DNA from: an uncultured Alphaproteobacteria bacterium
Lineage (GTDB): Bacteria; Pseudomonadota; Alphaproteobacteria; Bin95
Assembly (NCBI GenBank): GCA_913060845.1
Contig: CAJXVF010000083.1
Location: 1 to 8,108 of the forward strand
Direction: 5' to 3'
Length of the DNA stretch: 8,108 nt
This document shows, one piece after another, positions 1 to 6,866 of this stretch. The position numbers and the translations under genes are program-made. The notes under the pieces were generated by a model. The model was not told the DNA's origin, made no database searches, and was given only the letters and a program-made list of their open reading frames with translations. Numbering within the stretch: position 1 is the stretch's first letter; each line of letters starts with the position of its first letter.

Positions 1-825
1 GTCGGAAATCAGGATGCTTTGCGCATCAGCGTCGTGTTCCGCCTGGGCCAAGAGGTCGAGCGCCAACCAGCGCGGGTCAGCGGTTTCATCCGCAACGATC
101 AGAACTTCAGAAGGGCCAGCAATCATATCAATGCCAACTTGGCCAAAGACCTGCCGCTTAGCCTCCGCCACATAGGCATTGCCGGGGCCGACGATCTTAT
201 CAACTGGCTGAATTGGGCCTGCCCCATAGGCCAGCGCAGCGACAGCTTGAGCCCCGCCGATACGCCAAACTTCATCGGCACCGGCCAGTGCCGCTGCAGC
301 CAGCACCATGGCGTTGTCCTTACCGTCCGGCGTCGGCGCGACCATTGCGAGCCGTTGGACGCCAGCGACCTTGGCCGGGATAGCGTTCATCAGGACCGAG
401 CTTGGGTAAGCGGCTGCTCCACCTGGGACATAGAGGCCCACAGCATCAATCGCAGACCAGCGCATGCCGAGGCGCACGCCGATTTCATCCGTATAATCAA
501 AGCCTTCCGGCAATTGCTTCTCATGAAATGCGCGAATACGGGCAGCTGCGGTTTCGAGCGCCGCGCGCAGTGGTCTCGTCAACCCAGCTAGCGCGGCTTG
601 CATGAGGCTCGGATCAACACGAAGCGCATCAGCGTCCGCCGCCGTGAAGCGGTCGAACTTCGCCGTTGCATCTAGAACGGCGGCAGCACCGCGTGTTTGG
701 ACGTCCTGAATGATCTCACGCACCGGGCCATCAACCCGCGCGGCGACGCCTGTCCGGCGGCTTGCCAGGAATGCGGCCAGTGCCGTGTCGAAATCCGGCT
801 GGCTTGAGCTAAGCCGCGCGGTCAT
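1..825 (-). CDS. hisD: Histidinol dehydrogenase, C-terminus cut by window edge
   Basis: HisD carries out the last two steps of histidine biosynthesis, the NAD-dependent oxidation of L-histidinol through histidinal to histidine, in the cytosol and with zinc. Reading the minus strand from the ATG at 825 gives 275 codons open to the window edge. The family is usually about 430-440 residues, so roughly the last 155-165 are missing. Visible family hallmarks are GLYVPGG (about residue 130), [12 protein letters not shown] and [12 protein letters not shown], then QAEHD, where Q261 and H264 match the first two zinc ligands of E. coli HisD (Gln259, His262). The catalytic Glu/His pair and the other two zinc ligands lie outside the window. 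The start overlaps the end of hisG by 17 nt, implying co-translation. Function is certain from the sequence; intactness of the missing part cannot be judged. Confidence 0.97.
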   Translation of the reverse strand, partial: MTARLSSSQPDFDTALAAFLASRRTGVAARVDGPVREIIQDVQTRGAAAVLDATAKFDRFTAADADALRVDPSLMQAALAGLTRPLRAALETAAARIRAFHEKQLPEGFDYTDEIGVRLGMRWSAIDAVGLYVPGGAAAYPSSVLMNAIPAKVAGVQRLAMVAPTPDGKDNAMVLAAAALAGADEVWRIGGAQAVAALAYGAGPIQPVDKIVGPGNAYVAEAKRQVFGQVGIDMIAGPSEVLIVADETADPRWLALDLLAQAEHDADAQSILISD

Positions 826-1492
826 CAAGCGCTCGCTGAAACCGGTCAATCCAGGCGCGGACCACATCTGGGCGGGTTTTCATCTGGGTACGATTCACGA
901 TCAGGAGCGATGACACATCAGCGATATGCTCAATCTCGACAAGACCATTTGCCTTAAGCGTAGACCCTGTTGAGACAAGATCAACAATGCGCTGGCAGAG
1001 GCCCAGCACGGGGGCCAGTTCCATAGCCCCGGAAAGCTTGATGCATTCCGCCTGAACACCGCGCGCTGCGAAGTGACGGCGGGTGATGTTCGGGTATTTT
1101 GTGGCGATGCGGACATGGCTCCACCGGCTCGGATCATCCTCCGGCGCTAGTTCCTTTGGCTCCGCAACCGCCAAGCGGCACTTGCCGATGCCGAGGTCCA
1201 GGGGCGCATAGACCTCTGGGTAATCGAACTCCATCACGACATCGCGCCCGGCAACGCCGATATCTGCACCGCCAAAAGCCACAAAGCTGGCGACATCAAA
1301 GCTGCGGACCCGGACGATTTCCAGCCCCGGTATATTGGCTTTGAAGCGCAATTGGCGGGCGTCGCTATCGTCGAACGCGGCTTCTGGATGGATACCGGCA
1401 GCGTCCAGGATAGGACGCAGATCCTTGAGGATCCGCCCTTTGGGCAAGGCGAGCCGAATTGGCTCCGCTGCAGTGAACGGCACGACTGACAT
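809..1492 (-). CDS. hisG: ATP phosphoribosyltransferase catalytic subunit, short form
   Basis: HisG catalyses the committed first step of histidine biosynthesis, condensing ATP and PRPP to phosphoribosyl-ATP. The protein has 227 residues: LALPKGR near 14-20, ATKYPN at 130-135, and the family signature from [10 protein letters not shown] to the PRPP-phosphate loop [10 protein letters not shown] at about 155-183. It ends soon after residue 220 with no room for the C-terminal regulatory domain of the roughly 300-residue long form. It is therefore a short-form HisG, which in known systems works with the HisRS-like regulatory subunit HisZ; no hisZ is in the window. The start at 1492 (ATG) is chosen because GGGAAAG lies 5 nt upstream and homology begins just after it. 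The frame stays open to a GTG at 1558, but those 22 extra residues look like read-through of the intergenic region. Its end overlaps hisD. Confidence 0.96.
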   Translation of the reverse strand: MSVVPFTAAEPIRLALPKGRILKDLRPILDAAGIHPEAAFDDSDARQLRFKANIPGLEIVRVRSFDVASFVAFGGADIGVAGRDVVMEFDYPEVYAPLDLGIGKCRLAVAEPKELAPEDDPSRWSHVRIATKYPNITRRHFAARGVQAECIKLSGAMELAPVLGLCQRIVDLVSTGSTLKANGLVEIEHIADVSSLLIVNRTQMKTRPDVVRAWIDRFQRALDDRAA

Positions 1493-1603
1493 GGGGTCTT
1501 TCCCAGTTCCCTTGAAACTATGCGCCGCGTTGTACGCCTGCACCCGTCCTACGTCCACCCAACGGCGGCTAGGGCGTACATATGGCGCAGTGCCACAAAC
1601 GCA
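1493..1603 (-). other. Gap between the catabolic block and hisGD
   Basis: This 111-nt stretch is the longest non-coding gap inside the minus-strand gene run. I see no GC-rich hairpin followed by a T-run that would end transcription from the gene at 1604-2596, and no convincing -35/-10 pair for hisG. A short imperfect hairpin (TGGC and GCCA arms near 1582-1594) is too weak to call a terminator. The frame of hisG is open through part of it. Whether hisGD has its own promoter or is read from the upstream operon cannot be decided from sequence alone. Confidence 0.5.
1498..1504 (-). promoter_or_regulatory. Ribosome binding site of hisG
   Basis: GGGAAAG on the minus strand, 5 nt before the ATG at 1492. 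It supports that start over the in-frame GTG at 1558. It is not a perfect Shine-Dalgarno sequence, so support is moderate. Confidence 0.55.
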
Positions 1604-2596
1604 TTAGGTCAGCACGACTTTGCCGATGGCTTCGCGGTCAATCAACATCTGCAAGGCCTTCGCAGCATCTGCGAGCGGCAGCACGGTGGAGACCATGGGG
1701 TTCAGCTTGCCTGCGCTCGCCATATCGCAGAGGGCAGTCATGTTGGCGGCGGCGATCTCCGGCTGAAAATCCGTTAGCCCGCCAAGGCGGACGCCAACGG
1801 CACTGGCGCCCTTAATCAGCAGATGGTTCGTCTTCGCCAGGGCTGGTGCACCAGCCAGGAAGCCAAGGATGAGAATACGCGCACCCCAATTCAAGCAGCG
1901 CGTCGCCTCATCGAAGGCCCAGCCGCCAAGTGGGTCCCAGATGACGTCTGCACCTTTGCCGCCTGTGCGCTTCTTGACCATTTCCCGGAACCGGCCCGGA
2001 TTGCCATCTGTCGGCGAGCCATAGTCGACGGCGTCATCCGCACCGGCTTCAATGCAGGCTTTACGCTTCACTTCTGAGGACGCTACAGCGATCACGTTTG
2101 CGCCAAGCGCCTTACCGACCTGGATCGCCGCAAGGCCGATGCCGCCTGCAGCGCCTAGCACCACCAAGGTCTCGCCGGATTGGATATTCGCCCGCTGGAC
2201 CAACGCGTGATATGCGGTGGCGTATGCAGAGCGGAAACAGGCCGCCTGCTCCATAGAAAGACCATCGGGCACCAGTACCGTCTCCGCCGCTGGCGAAACG
2301 CCGAATTCTGCAAAGGCACCTGGGGTGTGGCGGCTCATCACTTGATCGCCGATCTTGAAGCCCGTGACACCTTCACCAAGCGCAACGATCTCGCCGGCAG
2401 CTTCACCGCCGGGCACAAATTCGGGCTCTGGCCGGAACTGGTATTTGCCGGCGACCATCAACACATCGACATATTGAACAGCGCGCGCTGCGATCTTCAC
2501 TTTGACCTCGCCCGGCCCCGCTTCAGGTTCCGGCCAGTTTTCACGAAGGGCAACGGCTTCCGGGCCGCCAAATCGCTCACAGACGATTGCGCGCAT
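1604..2596 (-). CDS. Zinc-independent NAD(P)H:quinone oxidoreductase-like MDR protein
   Basis: A 330-residue member of the medium-chain dehydrogenase/reductase superfamily, quinone-oxidoreductase branch. The N-terminal GroES-like domain (about 1-125) contains VPGGEAAGEIVALGEGVTGF (61-80). The Rossmann domain carries the nucleotide-binding loop LGAAGGIGLAAIQ (147-159), followed by GADDAVDY (185-192) and the C-terminal return ending GKVVLT. The cysteine/histidine zinc ligands of alcohol dehydrogenases are absent, as expected for this branch. Members reduce quinones, enones or acryloyl-CoA-type compounds with NAD(P)H; the substrate here is not predictable. The closest general labels are NADPH:quinone reductase or enoyl reductase. 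The gene follows the Rieske gene by 17 nt, so it is in the same operon and might reduce the Rieske protein or a pathway enone; both ideas are inference. Confidence 0.9.
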   Translation of the reverse strand: MRAIVCERFGGPEAVALRENWPEPEAGPGEVKVKIAARAVQYVDVLMVAGKYQFRPEPEFVPGGEAAGEIVALGEGVTGFKIGDQVMSRHTPGAFAEFGVSPAAETVLVPDGLSMEQAACFRSAYATAYHALVQRANIQSGETLVVLGAAGGIGLAAIQVGKALGANVIAVASSEVKRKACIEAGADDAVDYGSPTDGNPGRFREMVKKRTGGKGADVIWDPLGGWAFDEATRCLNWGARILILGFLAGAPALAKTNHLLIKGASAVGVRLGGLTDFQPEIAAANMTALCDMASAGKLNPMVSTVLPLADAAKALQMLIDREAIGKVVLT

Positions 2597-2602
2597 TATT
2601 TT

Positions 2603-2608
2603 ATCCTT
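2603..2608 (-). promoter_or_regulatory. Ribosome binding site of the quinone-oxidoreductase-like gene
   Basis: AAGGAT on the minus strand, 6 nt before the ATG at 2596, inside the 17-nt gap after the Rieske stop codon. It fixes the start. Confidence 0.7.
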
Positions 2609-2613
2609 AAATA

Positions 2614-3027
2614 TCAGATATCAACGACGATATATTCATCTTCAATCGTAACGTCTACGGTCTCTGCCTCATAGGCTTGTTCAACCACTTCCTCACCTTT
2701 AGCCACATCGAACGCATAGGCGCGGGTCCTCCAGCGTTGCGGATCAAAGCGAGATTTTCCGGTGCGGATATCGAATTCCCAGCCATGCCACGGGCAGCGA
2801 ACAATCTCACCCCCACGGGAATATTTGTATCGGCCTGGACCTTCAGACTCGACCAGCCCAATCAGCCGCCCCTCGCACAGGCTACCGCCCATATGTGGGC
2901 AGCGGTCCATAAGGCCGAAATACTCGCCATCCAGATTAAAGATGGCGACTGGCGTGCCGGCGACATCGACCTTAAGACGCTCGCCCGGCGGCACATCCGC
3001 AGCGGCGGCAACGACATGTTTCGTCAT
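2614..3027 (-). CDS. Small Rieske [2Fe-2S] protein with lengthened inter-motif segment
   Basis: A 137-residue stand-alone Rieske protein, probably a soluble cytosolic electron carrier; no signal peptide or membrane segment is visible. The cluster ligands are C43 and H45 (CPHMGGSLCEG) and C78 and H81 (CPWHGWEFD). Thirty-two residues separate H45 from C78, about twice the 15-17 usual in Rieske dioxygenase ferredoxins. The extra segment holds a Gly/Pro/Tyr-rich stretch (ESEGPGRYKYSRGGE, 60-74). The second C of CPHMGGSLC (C51) is not a canonical ligand. The ATG overlaps the stop codon of the upstream amidohydrolase gene by one base (TAATG) and has no good Shine-Dalgarno sequence, so translation is probably coupled. 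No oxygenase alpha subunit or dedicated reductase is present, and its partner is unknown. The Rieske call is firm; the role is not. Confidence 0.93.
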   Translation of the reverse strand: MTKHVVAAAADVPPGERLKVDVAGTPVAIFNLDGEYFGLMDRCPHMGGSLCEGRLIGLVESEGPGRYKYSRGGEIVRCPWHGWEFDIRTGKSRFDPQRWRTRAYAFDVAKGEEVVEQAYEAETVDVTIEDEYIVVDI

Positions 3028-4139
3028 TAGCGGAGTCCGTATAAATCCAACGCATTGCCCAGGAAGAAGTTCTCCCGCGTCGCATCATCCACCTTTGGCA
3101 ATGGCAAACGCGCCGGATCGTCAAAGTCCCAATGGGGGTAATCGGTCGCGAAGAGCAACTTGTCCCAACCAATCCATTCCATAGTGTCTTTAAGGTGGCT
3201 ACGCCGATCGGGCTCCTCGAAGGGCTGTGTGGTCAACCAGACATGATCGCGGATATATTCGGATGGCGGGCGCTTCACATGGGGAAGCTCATCCCGGTTC
3301 TTTTCCCAGATACGGTCCAGGCGCCATGCGAGCGGCGGCAGCCACGCAAACCCGGCCTCGACCACAACGATCTTGAGGCCAGGCGTGCGTTCAAACACGC
3401 CTTCCATCACCAAGCTCATCAACATCGCCTGCGCCGATTGGGCATGGGCGACCATGTCTTCGATATAGTAACTGGGCCAGCCGGAAGACGTGCTGGGCGT
3501 GCCGCCAAAGCCAAACGCATGGACTGCCAACGGCAAGTTAGCAGCGGCGCAGGCTTCATAGATCGGCCAATACCGGCGCTGGCCCATGGGCTCAGACGTG
3601 CGGATCAGCATGAAGGCCTGGACATAGTTCGGGTCACCCGCGCGCCGCTCAATCTCTGAGACGGAGAGTGCTGCATCTTCATAGGGCAAGCAGACAGAGC
3701 CTTTGAGGCGCGCGTCTTGGCTGGTCCAGTGCGAAATCTGCCAGTCATTGACGGCACGGCAATATGCGGCGGCGAAATCAATGTTCTGCAGCCCCTGCCC
3801 TGATTTCAGCGGGTTCAGCACGCCAAGCTTAACGTTGTGCAAATCCAAATGATGCTCGCCCATGAATTTCACATCGGACCCAGGACGCCCACCTTCCGGC
3901 GGGTAAGCGTCACGCCGAGACGCGTCAGGCTGGCCTTTCGGATATGCGGGGCCGTTTTGATAAGGCTGGCGCAGGAGCAGGCCGTAGGTTTCGTTGTGCT
4001 TTTGCCAACGCTTTTCGAGATAGGGATAAATCTCTTTCTCGACGGATTTTGGGCTTGGATGGATGTCACAATCGGCGATGGCCAATTTGGCGGATTGGTT
4101 CACATCAACAGACGTACGCGTTTCAGTTTTTACATTCAT
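3027..4139 (-). CDS. Amidohydrolase-2 (ACMSD-like) family metal-dependent enzyme, copy 1
   Basis: A 370-residue TIM-barrel protein of the amidohydrolase_2 group, which includes ACMSD, gamma-resorcylate decarboxylase and 5-carboxyvanillate decarboxylase. Likely metal ligands are the N-terminal D-x-H in DCDIHP (D25, H27), H207 in LAVHAFG and D333 in FATDYPHWDF. This spacing fits the (E/D)-x-H ... H ... D pattern of the decarboxylase-type members. VVVEAGFAWLPP near 259-270 is the other strongly conserved block. Members cut C-C or C-N bonds, mostly decarboxylation or hydrolysis; the substrate here is unknown. The ATG at 4139 is preferred (AAGGAG 8 nt upstream, TGATG overlap with the previous gene). 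A GTG one codon earlier, at 4142, would also work. It is clearly paralogous to the neighbour at 4139-5206. Confidence 0.92.
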   Translation of the reverse strand: MNVKTETRTSVDVNQSAKLAIADCDIHPSPKSVEKEIYPYLEKRWQKHNETYGLLLRQPYQNGPAYPKGQPDASRRDAYPPEGGRPGSDVKFMGEHHLDLHNVKLGVLNPLKSGQGLQNIDFAAAYCRAVNDWQISHWTSQDARLKGSVCLPYEDAALSVSEIERRAGDPNYVQAFMLIRTSEPMGQRRYWPIYEACAAANLPLAVHAFGFGGTPSTSSGWPSYYIEDMVAHAQSAQAMLMSLVMEGVFERTPGLKIVVVEAGFAWLPPLAWRLDRIWEKNRDELPHVKRPPSEYIRDHVWLTTQPFEEPDRRSHLKDTMEWIGWDKLLFATDYPHWDFDDPARLPLPKVDDATRENFFLGNALDLYGLR

Positions 4140-5206
4140 CACACGGTCTCCTTCAGCCTTGGATACGTGGCGAGAGGGTTATCTTGGCATATTTTCTGCG
4201 CGAGCGCAGGGGAGAGGCCTTCTGGCAGTGCATCGTCGCCATCGAACTGCCAATGGGGGTAGTCCGTCGAGAATAAGAGCATCTCGTCGCTTTCGAAATG
4301 GTTCATCAACCGCTCGACCGCGTCAGCGCTTGGCGGCACATCGCGAGGATTGATGGTGAGACGCACGTGATCCTTCGCGATTTCCATCGGGTGCCGGTCG
4401 ACCCAGGGGATCTCCATGCGCAGGCCACGCCAGAACTTTCCAAGCCGCCACATATGGGAGGGCAGCCAGGCGAAGCCAGATTCCAGCAGAACGACTTTAA
4501 GGTCCGGAAATTCCGCAAACACGCCTTCTGTCATGAGGCTAGAAAGCGTTGTCTGGAAGGCTTGGGCCTGTGCTGCGGAATCTTCCGCATGATATGAGGG
4601 CCAGCCCACTGGCGTCACAGGGTGCCGGTATGCACTGCCGGCATGAATGCCGATGGGCAGGCCGTGGCGTTCTGCGGCTTTGTAAATTGGCCAATAGCGA
4701 CGACGCCCCAAGGGCATTTCATCCATCACCAACATCAGCACTTGAACGAAGCGCTTATCGCCAGCGAGGCGGTCAATTTCAGCCGCCGCGTATTCCGGGT
4801 TTTGGGGCGGAATTACGATGGAAGCGCGGAGGCGCGGTTCCTTATCCAGCCATTCCGCTGCCATCCAGTCATTGACGGCGCGGGCATAGGCATAGGCCAT
4901 GTCTTCAGTATAGAGCAGTTGCACGCCATAGAGGCAGTTACAGATCGCTAGGCTGGTCTGGAACTCGTCCAGCGCTTCCACGCGAAGCCGGTCTAGGTCC
5001 ACGCCAGCCTTGCCGGTTTCAGGCTTCCAATCTGGGCGAGCTGTCATGGGCGCATTGTTTGGATAGCTGATGGAATCCAGCTCATGCACGCCACGCTGCA
5101 CGATCATGTCGCGCCAGTGGTCGTCAAAATACGGCAACAGTGCTTTCACACTTGGCACGGCTGGGTGCAGATCGCAGTCAATCGCACCTGGAGCGACGGC
5201 GGGCAT
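4139..5206 (-). CDS. Amidohydrolase-2 (ACMSD-like) family metal-dependent enzyme, copy 2
   Basis: A 355-residue amidohydrolase_2 TIM-barrel protein. Likely metal ligands are D12 and H14 (DCDLHP), H188 (IGIHAG) and D315 (FSTDYPHWQFDG), with the conserved LLESGFAWLPSHMWRL block near 240-255. It aligns along its whole length with the downstream neighbour. Shared blocks include ARAVNDW / CRAVNDW, RRYWPIY, GWPSY, EGVF and DYPHW, so the pair arose by duplication and divergence. All metal positions are kept in both copies, so neither looks like a dead regulatory copy. The start at 5206 has AGGAG 10 nt upstream, and the gap to the preceding MBL gene is 20 nt. Decarboxylation or hydrolysis of a carboxylated ring or ring-cleavage product is the family-based guess; the substrate is unknown. 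Confidence 0.92.
   Translation of the reverse strand: MPAVAPGAIDCDLHPAVPSVKALLPYFDDHWRDMIVQRGVHELDSISYPNNAPMTARPDWKPETGKAGVDLDRLRVEALDEFQTSLAICNCLYGVQLLYTEDMAYAYARAVNDWMAAEWLDKEPRLRASIVIPPQNPEYAAAEIDRLAGDKRFVQVLMLVMDEMPLGRRRYWPIYKAAERHGLPIGIHAGSAYRHPVTPVGWPSYHAEDSAAQAQAFQTTLSSLMTEGVFAEFPDLKVVLLESGFAWLPSHMWRLGKFWRGLRMEIPWVDRHPMEIAKDHVRLTINPRDVPPSADAVERLMNHFESDEMLLFSTDYPHWQFDGDDALPEGLSPALAQKICQDNPLATYPRLKETV
4148..4153 (-). promoter_or_regulatory. Ribosome binding site of amidohydrolase copy 1
   Basis: AAGGAG on the minus strand, within the end of the upstream gene. It is 8 nt from the ATG at 4139 and 5 nt from the alternative GTG at 4142. It is one of the strongest Shine-Dalgarno matches in the window. 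Confidence 0.75.
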
Positions 5207-5216
5207 GGGGCGATAT

Positions 5217-5221
5217 CTCCT
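5217..5221 (-). promoter_or_regulatory. Ribosome binding site of amidohydrolase copy 2
   Basis: AGGAG on the minus strand, 10 nt before the ATG at 5206, in the 20-nt gap after the MBL gene. Confidence 0.7.
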
Positions 5222-5226
5222 AAAAC

Positions 5227-6114
5227 TTAATCAGACGCAGCGATGCGCCAAGCTTCCGCATCGAACGCGACGTGCTCACCAAAGCAATGCACTTCGGTGC
5301 TCGAAGGCAGCGCTTCCTTTGTATAGGCGACTTCGGGTGCCGCCAACCGGCGTACAACTGGCTGCGTCGCTAGCCACTGGTCCGGCGGCAGCAGCGTGCT
5401 TTGGCGCTGTGTCACATCAACAATGAAATAGTGATGGGGAATAACGATTTTGGGCTGAAGACGGGCGATGATCTCGTCAACCATGGTGTTGCCCATAACG
5501 TGCTGAGAATCATCTGCAGGCAAAAATACAATGTCGACGTCGCCGATCATATCCCACACGGCTTCTGGCGCATTATGCCGATTATCACCCCAATGCAGGA
5601 TACGCATGCCGCCCGTTTCGACCGTAACCAGCACATTGTCCCAAGAACGCGGATTATCTGGCGGGGAGATATCCACGCCCGTGAAGCGGTAGTGAATCGC
5701 CTTGAAGTCATATGTGGCAGTGCTTGAATCTGTGGCGTGCTTGTCCGCGATACCGCTAATCGCGACATCTCCAAAACCAAACCGGCCAATCGGGCGATCT
5801 AGCAGAACGTGCGCATCAAGCCGTTCCAACGCGTCATGGTCAAAATGCGCGTGGGTGGATACGCCGATATCAACTGCCACCTCCGGCATGTCGGCAAAAT
5901 ACCAATCCCACTTGCCGCTTGGATGATTGCGCCATGGATCAACCATCACCGAAATGCCTTCAGGAGATGTGATCCGAAACGCCGACGAGCCAAAATAGGC
6001 GATCTGTACCGAACCCGGTGCGGTCGGGTCCATCGCCTTGCCTTGAAGCTCAATCATGCGGTTATGGTTGGTATCGCGCCGCCATGTCTGCTGGCCAGCG
6101 TCCAAATTCGGCAT
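5227..6114 (-). CDS. MBL-fold metal-dependent hydrolase (UlaG-like)
   Basis: A 295-residue metallo-beta-lactamase-fold protein of the UlaG/L-ascorbate-6-P-lactonase-like type. The metal motif HxHxDH is STHAHFDHDAL (H88, H90, D92, H93). A further ligand candidate is H174 in ILHWGDNRHN, and HH near 227-228 (VIPHHYF) is the C-terminal histidine site. VQIAYFGSSAFRI (about 36-48) and SVMVDPW (about 56-62) are the opening strands typical of this branch. Members hydrolyse lactones, amides or phosphodiesters; the substrate is unknown. No signal peptide is seen, so it is cytosolic. I prefer the ATG at 6114, with GAGGA 9 nt upstream, over the in-frame TTG at 6123 that overlaps the cyclase stop. The gene follows the cyclase by 5 nt. 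A lactonase- or amidase-like step in a catabolic route would fit its neighbours. Confidence 0.9.
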   Translation of the reverse strand: MPNLDAGQQTWRRDTNHNRMIELQGKAMDPTAPGSVQIAYFGSSAFRITSPEGISVMVDPWRNHPSGKWDWYFADMPEVAVDIGVSTHAHFDHDALERLDAHVLLDRPIGRFGFGDVAISGIADKHATDSSTATYDFKAIHYRFTGVDISPPDNPRSWDNVLVTVETGGMRILHWGDNRHNAPEAVWDMIGDVDIVFLPADDSQHVMGNTMVDEIIARLQPKIVIPHHYFIVDVTQRQSTLLPPDQWLATQPVVRRLAAPEVAYTKEALPSSTEVHCFGEHVAFDAEAWRIAASD

Positions 6115-6119
6115 AGAAA

Positions 6120-6812
6120 TCAATCCTCAAAAATCGCGACAGCGCGGATGGGACTGGCGGTGCCGCCCCGGATTTTCAGCGGGAACCCAGCAAATGTGAA
6201 CCGCCCCTGCCTGATCAGCGCTTCCAAGTTCCACATGCATTCGATGTGCGTGATGTTCCGTTCACCGCAAGCCAGATGTGCTTTGAAGTTCGGCCCACCT
6301 TCCGGTGCCGGGCTAATCGCCTCCACGCCGAATTGCAGGATGCCTTTGTCAGCGAGCCAATGCACGGAATCAACGTGCAGACCCGGAAAATCATGCTGGT
6401 AGGCAGGCGATCCCCAAAGCCGCGCATTAACGCCCATATGCAGCAACACGGTATCGCGCGGTTTGATTTCCTCACCGGTTGCCGCCAATGCTGCTTCCAT
6501 CTCATCCACCGTGATTTCGTGGCGAAGGGGAGCGTGAGAAAGGTCTAGGCAAAGGCCACCGGTATAGAAATTCTCAAGTGGAATTTCGTCGATGGAAGCG
6601 GCGTCTGGCGCATCGTTAAAATGGCAGGGCGCATCAATATGCGTTCCTGCATGATCCGACATCGCAAGCGACATAGCCTTGGAGGAAAACTGCACCCCAC
6701 CGGCCTCTTTCTTTTCATCGTGATCATTCCATACAGTGATCACGACCGGCGGATGGCTCGGATGTGCAGGCGTGCGGTGGTATAGTTCGCGGGACAGATC
6801 GACGATGCGCAT
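6120..6812 (-). CDS. Cyclase / kynurenine formamidase-like hydrolase (PF04199 type)
   Basis: A 230-residue protein of the cyclase family, which includes bacterial arylformamidase KynB and other Zn/Mn-dependent amide or lactone hydrolases. The signature HAGTHIDAPCHF (54-65) supplies H54, H58, D60 and H64, the metal ligands and catalytic histidine of the family; ERNITHIECMWNLE (184-197) contains the conserved C-terminal glutamate (E191). It is near the usual length, complete and cytosolic. The frame is open to a TTG at 6881, but the ATG at 6812 is chosen: GGAG lies 9 nt upstream, MRIVDLSREL is the normal family start, and the longer version would run over the promoter. It is the first gene of the operon. 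Kynurenine formamidase itself is possible but not shown, since no other kynurenine pathway gene such as kynA or kynU is near. Confidence 0.92.
   Translation of the reverse strand: MRIVDLSRELYHRTPAHPSHPPVVITVWNDHDEKKEAGGVQFSSKAMSLAMSDHAGTHIDAPCHFNDAPDAASIDEIPLENFYTGGLCLDLSHAPLRHEITVDEMEAALAATGEEIKPRDTVLLHMGVNARLWGSPAYQHDFPGLHVDSVHWLADKGILQFGVEAISPAPEGGPNFKAHLACGERNITHIECMWNLEALIRQGRFTFAGFPLKIRGGTASPIRAVAIFED
6124..6128 (-). promoter_or_regulatory. Ribosome binding site of the MBL gene, inside the cyclase 3' end
   Basis: GAGGA on the minus strand, formed by the last two sense codons of the cyclase gene, 9 nt before the ATG at 6114. It favours that ATG over the TTG at 6123, which would leave no space for it. 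Confidence 0.65.
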
Positions 6813-6821
6813 TGGCTGCGT

Positions 6822-6825
6822 CTCC
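6822..6825 (-). promoter_or_regulatory. Ribosome binding site of the cyclase gene
   Basis: GGAG on the minus strand, 9 nt before the ATG at 6812. It supports that start against the upstream TTG at 6881. Confidence 0.6.
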
Positions 6826-6846
6826 GGATAAGGGATACAGGGTTTC

Positions 6847-6866
6847 GCCTGCATTATGGCGCAGGC
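6847..6866. promoter_or_regulatory. Inverted repeat over the operon -10 box, candidate operator
   Basis: Perfect 6-bp arms GCCTGC (6847-6852) and GCAGGC (6861-6866) enclose 8 nt that contain the whole -10 hexamer of the minus-strand promoter. A repressor dimer bound here would block RNA polymerase, so it is a plausible operator for pathway-specific control. No regulator gene lies in the window, so the binding protein is unknown. Short arms of this size can occur by chance. Confidence 0.4.

Noticed and set aside
19..591. Long plus-strand open frame at the left end
   Set aside because: It lies antisense to hisD, whose translation on the minus strand shows unmistakable family motifs; the plus-strand protein has no recognisable features.
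1493..1558. N-terminal extension of hisG from a GTG at 1558
   Set aside because: The 22 extra residues are outside the family homology, and the ATG at 1492 has a nearby GGGAAAG.
1582..1594. Possible terminator hairpin after the MDR gene (TGGC/GCCA arms)
   Set aside because: The stem is only about 4-5 bp with a mismatch and no following T-run, so it is too weak to call.
2180..4262. Several plus-strand frames of 110-175 residues opposite the operon
   Set aside because: They are antisense shadows of the MDR, Rieske and amidohydrolase genes, lack ribosome sites and show no domain-like sequence.
5227..6123. TTG start at 6123 for the MBL gene
   Set aside because: The ATG at 6114 has GAGGA at 9 nt; the TTG would leave that site overlapping its own start region.
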